Numbered from the stretch's first letter, positions 1 to 4,931 are shown. The stretch is DNA of 6,867 bases from Planctomycetota bacterium (GCA_023261465.1 JAHFOW010000152.1:1-6867); one strand, 5' to 3'. Made by a program: numbers and translations. The notes: generated by a model from the letters alone, not told the origin.

Positions 1-2
1 TT

Positions 3-113
3 ATTTCGTTAAAAATGGAATTAGCCTGGAGAACGGCTCCTGTAGGGAAGGCGAATGACAATCTACCCTTCTTTAAACAAATCGCTGAAAAAGAATTTAC
101 ACAAAATTGTTGA
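3..113 (+). CDS. Possible 3' end of an unidentified ORF (partial)
   Basis: One + strand frame is open from the window edge to a TGA at 111-113, giving 36 visible residues. They include the stretch WRTAPVGKANDNLPFFKQIA. I recognise no domain. Support is indirect: a good intrinsic terminator begins 40 bases after the stop, so some + strand transcript probably ends here. An internal ATG at 15-17 exists, so this could instead be a complete 32-residue ORF, but no Shine-Dalgarno sequence precedes it. A second + frame is also open as far as position 57, so the frame choice is not certain. The transcript could equally be a non-coding RNA. Confidence 0.25.
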   Translation: MSLKMELAWRTAPVGKANDNLPFFKQIAEKEFTQNC

Positions 114-152
114 CAGTACCACTTACCAGTAGACGTAAAAGACAATAAATAC

Positions 153-179
153 AAGGCTATTACAGCCTTTTTGTTTTTT
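153..179 (+). terminator. Rho-independent terminator
   Basis: A perfect 6-bp stem (AAGGCT at 153-158, AGCCTT at 164-169) encloses a 5-base loop. It runs into a T tract, TTTTTGTTTTTT, interrupted once by G. The T-rich side lies on the + strand, so it should end a transcript arriving from the left, from a gene or RNA mostly outside the window. On the minus strand the sequence after the stem is less T-rich, so termination there is less likely. Confidence 0.65.
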
Positions 180-241
180 GTCTTGGGGTAAACATCTGTT
201 ACAAAACCATATTACATACGGTTGAAATTCGATGCTACCCT

Positions 242-331
242 TTACTTCCCTTGTTTGCCTTTCATCTCCCTACTCATATATCCCTGTATCCCTGATTTCA
301 ACTTTTCTACGAATGAACCATTATTTTTCAT
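242..331 (-). CDS. Putative 29-residue small protein with strong RBS
   Basis: The minus strand carries ATG at 331-329 followed by 29 codons and a TAA at 244-242. The product begins MKNNGSFVEKLKSGIQGY and ends in a lysine-rich tail (MKGKQGK). It is small, basic and without a signal peptide or a convincing membrane segment. I do not recognise it. The argument that it is translated is the ribosome-binding site: AAAGGAG, spaced 7 bases from the ATG, the closest match to consensus in this window. The large genes nearby on the + strand have no such site. A 9-base arm of an imperfect inverted repeat overlaps this site. The ORF is short enough to arise by chance, and it could be a remnant of a longer gene. 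No clear promoter was found upstream. Confidence 0.45.
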   Translation of the reverse strand: MKNNGSFVEKLKSGIQGYMSREMKGKQGK

Positions 332-338
332 AGTTTTT

Positions 339-345
339 CTCCTTT
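339..345 (-). promoter_or_regulatory. Shine-Dalgarno site of the 29-residue ORF
   Basis: The minus strand reads AAAGGAG from 345 to 339, then seven bases to the ATG at 331. This is close to the ideal anti-16S pairing and spacing, and it decides the start of the small ORF. Its AAAG portion is also the end of one arm of the inverted repeat at 342-375. Confidence 0.5.
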
Positions 346-375
346 ACGCCCTACACTAAACTATATGGGGTAAAG
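342..375 (-). promoter_or_regulatory. Hairpin overlapping the small ORF's RBS
   Basis: On the minus strand CTTTACCCC (375-367) can pair with GGCGTAAAG (350-342). The stem has eight base pairs and one C-C mismatch, around a 16-base loop. The 3' arm ends inside the AAAGGAG ribosome-binding site, so folding would cover part of that site. This could be translational control, such as a thermometer or a ligand- or protein-controlled leader, but that is inference. The pairing itself is visible. Confidence 0.35.
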
Positions 376-493
376 TGTCCAACTATTATTAACACAGAGG
401 GCGGTACTCTTCGGTTCAATAGCTCTTTTACCTTGTAAATATGAGTATTTCGTGGTATTTTAAATACAAACGCTTCCTTAATTTAGAGGAAAT

Positions 494-519
494 GATGGGT
501 TCGCTCCGCTTAACCCATC
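494..519. repeat. REP-like inverted repeat (GATGGGTT...AACCCATC)
   Basis: Perfect 8-bp arms at 494-501 and 512-519 flank a 10-base centre, CGCTCCGCTT, followed by CTAC. Read on the minus strand it has the form GTAGGATGGGTT-N10-AACCCATC. I recall this type as a dispersed REP-like palindrome found between genes in many bacteria. Only one copy is present here, so calling it a genomic repeat rests on that recollection. No RAYT transposase gene is in the window. Confidence 0.5.
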
Positions 520-527
520 CTACACAT

Positions 528-555
528 CTTCTAACTTCTAATTTCTGACTTCTAA
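528..555. repeat. 7-bp tandem repeat, four units
   Basis: Four head-to-tail heptamers are present: CTTCTAA, CTTCTAA, TTTCTGA, CTTCTAA. Three are identical and the third differs at two positions. A partial fifth unit (CTTT) follows. The array starts 8 bases after the REP-like palindrome and ends just before the likely -35 region of the acetyltransferase gene. Confidence 0.6.
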
Positions 556-557
556 CT

Positions 558-586
558 TTAACTGAGTATTTATACCAGGTTATATT
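558..586 (+). promoter_or_regulatory. Candidate sigma-70-type promoter of the acetyltransferase
   Basis: TTAACT at 558-563 matches TTGACA at 4 of 6 positions. It is followed by a 17-base spacer and TATATT at 581-586, which matches TATAAT at 5 of 6. The -10 box ends only four bases before the ATG at 591, so the transcript would start at or just inside the start codon. Either the gene is read from a leaderless mRNA, or the real promoter is further upstream. Confidence 0.35.
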
Positions 587-590
587 CAAA

Positions 591-1019
591 ATGTTTAGAG
601 TAGTAACAAATCTAGACGACTTGATCAAGGTATTTATCGTACGCGGTATAGTGTTTATTGAAGAACAGGGAGTTCCATATAAGATAGAACGTGACACGTA
701 TGATTACGCTGCAACACACGTTTTAGGAGAAGAGGATGGAGACCCATTTGCAGCAGGCCGTATACGTGCACTGGGTGAGTATGCAAAACTGGAACGCATT
801 GCGATACGAAAATCGTATCGTGGAAAGAATCTGGGCAACAAACTGACCAAGTTTATGATATTAACTGCAAAAGAGCTTGGTTTTAAGAAGTTCAAGATAC
901 ATGCCCAGGCATACCTCACGGGCTTTTACCAAAAACATGGGTTTGAGATCGTTGGAGAGATATTCAACGAGGCTGGTATTAACCACTATGTAATGATCCG
1001 TGACGATTTAGATCAATAA
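591..1019 (+). CDS. GNAT family N-acetyltransferase (ElaA/YjcF-like)
   Basis: This is a 142-residue single-domain acetyltransferase of the GNAT fold, predicted cytosolic, moving an acetyl group from acetyl-CoA to an unknown amine. Family signs are the early VFIEEQGVP segment (residues 21-29), the D38-A41 and H43 region, AAGRIR (54-59), and the acetyl-CoA-binding stretch ERIAIRKSYRGKNLGNKL (68-85). The C-terminal block HAQAYLTGFYQKHGFEIVGE and EAGINH is typical of the ElaA/YjcF group. The usual R-G-x-G-x-G/A loop reads R77-G-K-N80-L-G82, so the middle glycine is replaced by asparagine. The ATG at 591 is the natural start because the conserved fold begins at once. It has no clear Shine-Dalgarno sequence. 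A terminator follows 23 bases after the stop, so it is probably monocistronic. The substrate cannot be told from sequence. Confidence 0.9.
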   Translation: MFRVVTNLDDLIKVFIVRGIVFIEEQGVPYKIERDTYDYAATHVLGEEDGDPFAAGRIRALGEYAKLERIAIRKSYRGKNLGNKLTKFMILTAKELGFKKFKIHAQAYLTGFYQKHGFEIVGEIFNEAGINHYVMIRDDLDQ

Positions 1020-1042
1020 CTCGCTGTATAGTATTACTGTAT

Positions 1043-1069
1043 AAAAACTTCTTTTTTGGGAAGTTTTTT
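1043..1069 (+). terminator. Rho-independent terminator of the acetyltransferase gene
   Basis: A perfect 9-bp stem, AAAAACTTC (1043-1051) with GAAGTTTTT (1060-1068), has an 8-base loop. The stem runs into six T residues (1064-1069). It begins 23 bases after the acetyltransferase stop codon. The stem is AT-rich but long, and its flanking A and T runs could let it work in both directions. Confidence 0.75.
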
Positions 1070-1116
1070 ACCACCCCTTTATCCCCACCTTGCAAAAGAG
1101 GGGAGCACGGGGTGGT
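1070..1116. repeat. Nested inverted repeat (ACCACCCC...GGGGTGGT)
   Basis: Perfect 8-bp outer arms lie at 1070-1077 and 1109-1116. Inside them CCCC (1083-1086) faces GGGG (1100-1103), and CTT (1089-1091) faces AAG (1096-1098). The result is a long imperfect hairpin. It abuts the terminator directly. Similar C-rich/G-rich palindromes are, as I recall, common dispersed elements between genes in environmental bacterial genomes. Copy number here is one. Confidence 0.45.
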
Positions 1117-1318
1117 CAATTTGGTTGCGGCCATGCTACGCCAGGGTTTTAACAGTATGGGAGTGAAGCACGATCAAACAATCCCTGTTCAAGGCTTACA
1201 GGGATATAGCCTGTCCATGCCGCCCTGCAATATTGAACTGCCTGAAACGGAAGGTACGGTATAATACTGGCCACCATGAAATAAATCAGGCCTTCGGCGG
1301 CTTTTATTCAATTGTAGC

Positions 1319-1334
1319 GCGACATTTATGTCGC
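1319..1334. repeat. 16-bp palindrome GCGACAT-TT-ATGTCGC
   Basis: Two perfect 7-bp arms are separated by two bases and followed by TTTT on the + strand. It could be a regulator-binding site, a small REP-like unit, or a weak terminator. The very tight loop argues against an efficient RNA hairpin, and the T run is short. It lies about 140 bases upstream of the deaminase start. Confidence 0.45.
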
Positions 1335-1438
1335 TTTTGCGGGACAAATCCCATGCTATATTCTTAGTTTGAAATTCCTATAATTGAACTTATGGACAAG
1401 CGGGGAAAAACATAAACATTACTTTTTCTTATTTAAAA

Positions 1439-1466
1439 TTCACCATTTGCAATTTTGCACTATTAT
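1439..1466 (+). promoter_or_regulatory. Weak candidate promoter of the deaminase gene
   Basis: TTCACC (1439-1444, 4 of 6 matches) lies 16 bases before TATTAT (1461-1466, 5 of 6 matches). As with the acetyltransferase gene, the -10-like box ends four bases before the ATG, which would give little or no leader. The region is AT-rich, so chance matches are likely. Confidence 0.22.
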
Positions 1467-1470
1467 CCAC

Positions 1471-2556
1471 ATGAAAACAACGCATACATTGAAAACATTC
1501 ATTCGTAACATTCCAAAAGCAGAACTCCATATTCATATTGAAGGTTCACTCGAACCTGAACTCATGTTTGAGATCTCAAGGCGTAACGGCCTATCACTCC
1601 CTTTTAGTTCCGTAGAAGAAGTACGCAGGGCCTGTAAATTTAAGAATCTCCAATCATTTCTGGACATTTATTATGAAGGCGTGCGTGTACTGTGCCAGAA
1701 ACAAGATTTCTACGATATAACCTGGGCATACCTGAAAAGGATTCACGCACAGAATGTATGCCATACGGAAATATTTTTTGACCCGCAGATCCACACCGAC
1801 AGGGGCATACCCTTTGAATTGGTAGTTACCGGCATACATCAGGCCTTGCAGAATGCACAGCAACAACTGGGCATCTCATCAAAACTTATCCTGTGTTTTC
1901 AGCGATGTCTTAGCATTGAGTCGGCCATGAAAACCTTGCGGCAGGCATTGCCATTCAAAGAATGGATTACCGGAGTTGGTCTCGATTCATCAGAAGTAGG
2001 CCATCCACCGCACAAATTCGCCCCTGTATTTGAAAAAGCGATGGAAGAAGGATTTTTAACCGTAGCTCATGCAGGTGAAGAAGGGCCGGCAGAATATATC
2101 TGGCAAGCATTGGAAAAACTCAAGGTATCACGCATTGATCATGGAGTTCACTGTGTCGAAGATGCACGATTGATAAAAAAGCTTGTAGCGGAGCAGATAC
2201 CATTAACCGTTTGTCCCCTTTCCAATGTCAAGCTTCATGTCTTTAACAACTTAGCAGAACATAATGTAAAACATCTGCTTGGTTTAGGACTATGTGTCAC
2301 CGTGAATTCCGACGATCCTGCATATTTCGGCGGGTATATAACAGAGAATTTCCTGGCCATACAAGAAGCGCTGAACCTGGATCGCCATGAGATTTATCAG
2401 ATGGTAAAAAACTCGTTCCAGGCCACGTTTCTTAATGATAAAGAAAAGCAAGGTCTATTGGATCGGTTGGAGAAATTTATGTTTCAGGACAGCCAAAAGG
2501 ACTTAGTAAAGAATAAAGGTATCTCCTATGATATGAGAAAGGCTTCTCATTGTTGA
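1471..2556 (+). CDS. add: Adenine/adenosine deaminase family protein
   Basis: This is a metal-dependent TIM-barrel hydrolase that deaminates a purine in salvage, predicted cytosolic. The 361 residues show all family marks. H20-x-H22 within AELHIHIEGSLEPE binds metal. H200 and catalytic E203 lie in VAHAGEEG, H224 in RIDHGVHCVED, and D281-D282 in NSDDPAYFGGY. The phrases FFDPQ, GLDSSEVGHPP and SDDPAYFGGY resemble bacterial adenine deaminases of the Add fold (adenine to hypoxanthine) more than classical adenosine deaminases. I therefore favour adenine, although such genes are usually labelled add. The ATG at 1471 is preferred over an upstream TTG at 1384, which would add 29 unconserved residues. 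The protein is slightly longer than its relatives, with a tail after about residue 335. No Shine-Dalgarno sequence is visible. It converges on the thioesterase gene. Confidence 0.9.
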   Translation: MKTTHTLKTFIRNIPKAELHIHIEGSLEPELMFEISRRNGLSLPFSSVEEVRRACKFKNLQSFLDIYYEGVRVLCQKQDFYDITWAYLKRIHAQNVCHTEIFFDPQIHTDRGIPFELVVTGIHQALQNAQQQLGISSKLILCFQRCLSIESAMKTLRQALPFKEWITGVGLDSSEVGHPPHKFAPVFEKAMEEGFLTVAHAGEEGPAEYIWQALEKLKVSRIDHGVHCVEDARLIKKLVAEQIPLTVCPLSNVKLHVFNNLAEHNVKHLLGLGLCVTVNSDDPAYFGGYITENFLAIQEALNLDRHEIYQMVKNSFQATFLNDKEKQGLLDRLEKFMFQDSQKDLVKNKGISYDMRKASHC

Positions 2557-2625
2557 CCATGTATGAATTGTTGAGTTGTGAGAAACTGTTTATAAAATGA
2601 AAGGTACTCAGCCACTCGCAAATAT

Positions 2626-3033
2626 TCATGTCGTTTCTTGCAAAAGCTTCCTGAGTTTTTCCGGCATAGGAGAGGGTTTGCGGCTGGCGTTGAGACAGGC
2701 TAATTTGGAAAAACCTTCGGCTACAAGTTTCTGATCACGTTCACGAATTACTTTATGACTGAATTCCACCGTGGCGTGCTTTAATTCAGCAACAGACGTC
2801 TGAATTATCAGGATATCATCATAAAGGGCCGGGGCGCGAAATTTACAATGCGCCTCTGTTACGGGAAAATATATGTGCTCTTTTTCCAACTCGGAATAGG
2901 GTAAACCAAGATTTCTCAGATATTCGGTCCTGCCCATTTCAAAGTACGTAAAGAAATTGGCATAGTAAACAATGCCCATCTGGTCGGTTTCCTGATAGCG
3001 AACCCGCGTCTTGATTTCGTGCATTTTATTCAT
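2626..3033 (-). CDS. YbgC/4HBT-type hotdog acyl-CoA thioesterase
   Basis: This is a predicted cytosolic thioesterase that hydrolyses acyl-CoA. From the ATG at 3033 it is 135 residues, the usual length. The motif RYQETDQMGIVYYANF contains the expected catalytic aspartate at D17, as in 4-hydroxybenzoyl-CoA thioesterase. RTEYLR, FRAPALYDD and the C-terminal sheet also fit. A GTG at 3048 would extend the frame by five residues, but it lies inside the terminator-like hairpin. An ATG at 3024 (MHEIK...) is an equally possible start. None has a clear Shine-Dalgarno sequence. The gene follows acsE on the same strand but is separated by its own candidate promoter and a hairpin, so it is probably not a simple operon member. 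Its acyl-CoA substrate is unknown, and a tie to acetyl-CoA metabolism is only suggested by position. Confidence 0.88.
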   Translation of the reverse strand: MNKMHEIKTRVRYQETDQMGIVYYANFFTYFEMGRTEYLRNLGLPYSELEKEHIYFPVTEAHCKFRAPALYDDILIIQTSVAELKHATVEFSHKVIRERDQKLVAEGFSKLACLNASRKPSPMPEKLRKLLQETT

Positions 3034-3067
3034 AAAAAGAAAAGGCACGACTTTTCATCGTGCCTTT
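3034..3067 (-). terminator. Strong hairpin with T-rich tail, upstream of the thioesterase
   Basis: On the minus strand a perfect 10-bp stem (3067-3058 with 3050-3041, loop of seven bases) is followed by TTTTCTTTTT, ending exactly at the thioesterase ATG. It has the form of an intrinsic terminator for the acs operon, 100 bases past the acsE stop. It also lies downstream of the candidate promoter at 3093-3120, so it would sit in the thioesterase leader and could attenuate that gene. Both roles are possible. Confidence 0.7.
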
Positions 3068-3092
3068 AAAATGAGTAGATTTACTTCAAATT

Positions 3093-3120
3093 TTTATACA
3101 GTCGAATAAAACATAGACAA
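3093..3120 (-). promoter_or_regulatory. Candidate promoter of the thioesterase gene
   Basis: On the minus strand TTGTCT (3120-3115, 4 of 6 matches) is followed by 16 bases and TATAAA (3098-3093, 5 of 6 matches). Transcription would start near 3086, giving a leader of about 50 bases that contains the whole 3041-3067 hairpin. The region is AT-rich, so the match is suggestive only. Confidence 0.4.
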
Positions 3121-3166
3121 ATTTCGCTTGTCCGTGCCGCCATTATTATCTTGAAATTCAAAAAAC

Positions 3167-3952
3167 TTACTTCCTGCATGCGATGAGGTAATCTTCGGTA
3201 TAGACATGCTTGTTCATAATAACTTCTGCTGAGATTGCAGCGTCCATGAGTTCTTTGTCAAGCACATCCATCACGGCGGCATCCAGCCCGTAAGAAATTC
3301 CCATCGTCAGGAATGTCCTGGCCAGAAGCCTCTTTTCCTTTCTGCCCTGAGAAAAATTGCTGAGTCCAACGTTTCTATGGGGCGGCGGGTCTGAAATCAT
3401 TTTAATCTGAGTAAAGATATCAAACATATATGCAGGTTGCTTCTGATCAACATTAATCGGAAAAAGCACCGGATCGATATATATCTTCGAAAGATCAAAA
3501 TCGTGTTCTACCGCCTTTTCAACAATCTTCATAGCAAACTCCATACGCCGCTCAACATCTTGAGGGATACCGCATTTGTCCATAGTCAGGCACATCAGTG
3601 ATGCATTATAATCTTTAGACAAACTCATGTATTTATCCAATTCCTCAGGGTCGGCCTTTGTGGAATTTATCAAAACCTCATTCCTGATCACCGACAAACC
3701 AGCCTTTAGCACATCAAATTTCTGGCTGTCAATGGCAATGGGCGTTTTTACCGTATCCTGAATAACCTCAATCAACCACTTCATTGCATCGATAGGGTCT
3801 GCTGCTGCTGTTCCCACATTTACATCCAGGAATGATGCGCCTGCTTCAGTTTGTTTTATCGCTAGTTCTCGAACAGCTTTTGGGTCTTTATTCTTTATAG
3901 CTTCTCGTACGTCTTTAAACATACCGTTGATGCGTTCGGCTATAGAAAACAT
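3167..3952 (-). CDS. acsE: Methyltetrahydrofolate:CFeSP methyltransferase AcsE
   Basis: AcsE transfers the methyl group of 5-methyltetrahydrofolate to the cob(I)amide of the corrinoid iron-sulfur protein, the last step of the methyl branch of the Wood-Ljungdahl pathway. It is a cytosolic TIM-barrel (pterin-binding) protein of 261 residues, close to the Moorella enzyme. With the start at 3952, the residues known from Moorella MeTr fall at the same numbers: D75, N96 (INST), D160 (YIDP) and N199 (GLSNFSQ). This supports both function and start. An upstream in-frame start at 3988 would add 12 unconserved residues and overlap acsD. The ATG at 3952 has a GAAAGGA site 10 bases upstream. It starts 19 bases after acsD ends and is the last gene of the acs operon seen here. 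Confidence 0.96.
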   Translation of the reverse strand: MFSIAERINGMFKDVREAIKNKDPKAVRELAIKQTEAGASFLDVNVGTAAADPIDAMKWLIEVIQDTVKTPIAIDSQKFDVLKAGLSVIRNEVLINSTKADPEELDKYMSLSKDYNASLMCLTMDKCGIPQDVERRMEFAMKIVEKAVEHDFDLSKIYIDPVLFPINVDQKQPAYMFDIFTQIKMISDPPPHRNVGLSNFSQGRKEKRLLARTFLTMGISYGLDAAVMDVLDKELMDAAISAEVIMNKHVYTEDYLIACRK

Positions 3953-3962
3953 AGTATGTTTA

Positions 3963-3969
3963 TCCTTTC
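3963..3969 (-). promoter_or_regulatory. Ribosome-binding site deciding the acsE start
   Basis: The minus strand reads GAAAGGA from 3969 to 3963, ten bases before the ATG at 3952. It lies in the short gap after the acsD stop, and it makes 3952 the start rather than the in-frame codon at 3988. Confidence 0.65.
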
Positions 3970-3971
3970 TT

Positions 3972-4931
3972 TTAGTATAAACGGTCAATACATTTTTTAA
4001 CGGTTGCCACCGCCATTGGGTGACTCATACGAAGAATGTCAGCGCCAGACTGTAAAAGGCCAACCGCCGTAATAGCTTCCCATATCGGCCCCCTCTCATC
4101 CCGTGGCCCCCATTGCGGCATCTCTTTGTCATCAGATTTTGACTCTTTGGTTCTCCATGCCTCATGACCAACGTCACAGATCACCGGCATAGACATCATT
4201 TTGTCACCGGTGAGCGCTGCGATTCTTTCACGTTCCTGAATTGAATACGTATACTCCATCCCATAACCCAGTGCGCCCGTTGACTGAAACATCACAATCC
4301 GGTTAAGCGGGAAGTCCATTTCAGACACAAGGATATTAACCTGCTTTGCAATATTAATATCCACAGGGGCTAAGGTAATAAGGCAGTGCCCATCTGCAAG
4401 ACAGGTCGCGGTAAGCGTCTTGTAGCTGTCCTGGTTTACTACCCCCATAAGACAATTTTCACCCTTTGCGGCCTGGCTTATCTTAGGCATTACTTCGTTG
4501 TCCTTTTCATCGTGCTCGCAGCCCCAGATAATCAGCGGCACACCCACTGCCGCAAGTATGGCCTTTACCGTTTTTACCGTATCTTCAGCGCTCTTATTGC
4601 CTTTATCAGGATGGATTCCTTCCAATTTGAGACAAATCAAATCAGCCCCATATTGTTCCACGCATTTTTTTGCCCATTGTGCCGGGTTGTCAAGCACATC
4701 AGCGTAATGCTTTGTTAAGGTCTCAGGCCAGTCCTCAGGCGGCACGTCATAGACGTCCATTGCTATTACCGGTTTGTGGCCGGGATTTCCCTCAAAATCC
4801 ATAAAAGGAATGGATTTTGAGCCACCGATGGTGATTATCTTCTGTCGGGTACCGCCTTTATCCTTTGTGGCACCGATGGTGATTTCATTAACGCCACCCG
4901 ACCACTTATCTGCAACACTTGGTATTTCCAT
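3972..4931 (-). CDS. acsD: Corrinoid iron-sulfur protein small subunit AcsD
   Basis: This is the small (delta, CdhD-type) subunit of the CFeSP. The CFeSP shuttles the methyl group from AcsE to acetyl-CoA synthase, and the small subunit's TIM barrel pairs with the corrinoid-bearing large subunit. The 319 residues match the usual length of about 320. Recognisable blocks are IGATKDKGGTR (19-29), GADLICLKLEG, the GVPLIIWGCEHDEKD segment, DINIAKQVNILVSEM, LGYGMEYTYSIQER, GDKMMSMPVICDVGHEAWR, and a C-terminal GADILRMSHPMAV. The sequence FQSTGALGYG (F215-Q216) stands where I recall acetogen homologs carrying D-P before the LGYG motif. The ATG at 4931 has AGGAG eight bases upstream, so the start is firm. 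It lies 63 bases after cooC and 19 before acsE, as in acetogen acs clusters. Confidence 0.95.
   Translation of the reverse strand: MEIPSVADKWSGGVNEITIGATKDKGGTRQKIITIGGSKSIPFMDFEGNPGHKPVIAMDVYDVPPEDWPETLTKHYADVLDNPAQWAKKCVEQYGADLICLKLEGIHPDKGNKSAEDTVKTVKAILAAVGVPLIIWGCEHDEKDNEVMPKISQAAKGENCLMGVVNQDSYKTLTATCLADGHCLITLAPVDINIAKQVNILVSEMDFPLNRIVMFQSTGALGYGMEYTYSIQERERIAALTGDKMMSMPVICDVGHEAWRTKESKSDDKEMPQWGPRDERGPIWEAITAVGLLQSGADILRMSHPMAVATVKKCIDRLY

Larger units (their letters stand above)
1117..1470. other. Gene-free stretch with several small inverted repeats
   Basis: No convincing gene was found. About the first 180 bases look more GC-rich than the rest. They hold the 7-bp inverted repeat TCCCTGT/ACAGGGA (1182-1188, 1198-1204), and competing pairings are possible around AGGCT/AGCCT. 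A 43-codon + strand ORF runs from 1133 to 1264 without a ribosome-binding site or a recognisable product. The second half carries the palindrome at 1319-1334, then a small GGGA-CAAA-TCCC hairpin at 1341-1352. AT-rich sequence leads into the deaminase gene. A perfect TATAAT at 1260-1265 has no suitably spaced -35 partner. Confidence 0.5.

Noticed and set aside
1..72. Possible riboswitch or structured RNA (GGAG/CTCC and AGCC/GGCT pairings, GGGAAGG string)
   Set aside because: The pairings exclude each other and are short, and I could not match any known riboswitch consensus. A cobalamin-type core was considered but its conserved boxes are absent.
428..697. 89-residue minus-strand ORF
   Set aside because: It runs across the tandem repeat and REP-like palindrome and overlaps the start of the acetyltransferase gene. 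It resembles no family and has no ribosome-binding site.
704..919. 71-residue minus-strand ORF opposite the acetyltransferase, and another at 1654-1866 opposite the deaminase
   Set aside because: They are antisense shadows of conserved genes with no independent support.
1133..1264. 43-codon + strand ORF
   Set aside because: It has no Shine-Dalgarno sequence and no recognisable product, and it crosses the inverted repeats at 1182-1204, so chance is the simpler explanation.
1260..1265. Perfect TATAAT box
   Set aside because: The only -35-like hexamer (TTGAAC at 1233-1238) is 21 bases away, too far for a normal promoter. The deaminase ATG is also about 200 bases downstream.
1384..1470. Upstream TTG start extending the deaminase by 29 residues
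   Set aside because: The added residues are low-complexity, aromatic-rich and unlike the family. The conserved fold begins just after the ATG at 1471.
2557..2625. Possible bidirectional terminator between the convergent deaminase and thioesterase genes
   Set aside because: Only short, non-nested pairings (TGAGT/ACTCA, TTGTGAG/CTCGCAA) with long loops and no T tract were found.
3034..3048. GTG start for the thioesterase
   Set aside because: The GTG lies in the stem of the terminator-like hairpin and adds only five unconserved residues, three of them encoded by the T tract.
3116..3132. GACAA/TTGTC hairpin after acsE
   Set aside because: The five-bp stem is weak and lacks a T tract. It overlaps the candidate -35 box and is better left uncalled.
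3953..3988. Upstream start for acsE
   Set aside because: It would overlap acsD and add residues not found in the family. The site GAAAGGA and the Moorella residue numbering both support 3952.
4386..4718. 110-residue + strand ORF opposite acsD, and similar shorter + strand ORFs at 4774-5004, 4988-5218, 5206-5460, 5370-5741 and 6296-6526
   Set aside because: All lie antisense to well-supported acs genes, match no family and lack ribosome-binding sites.
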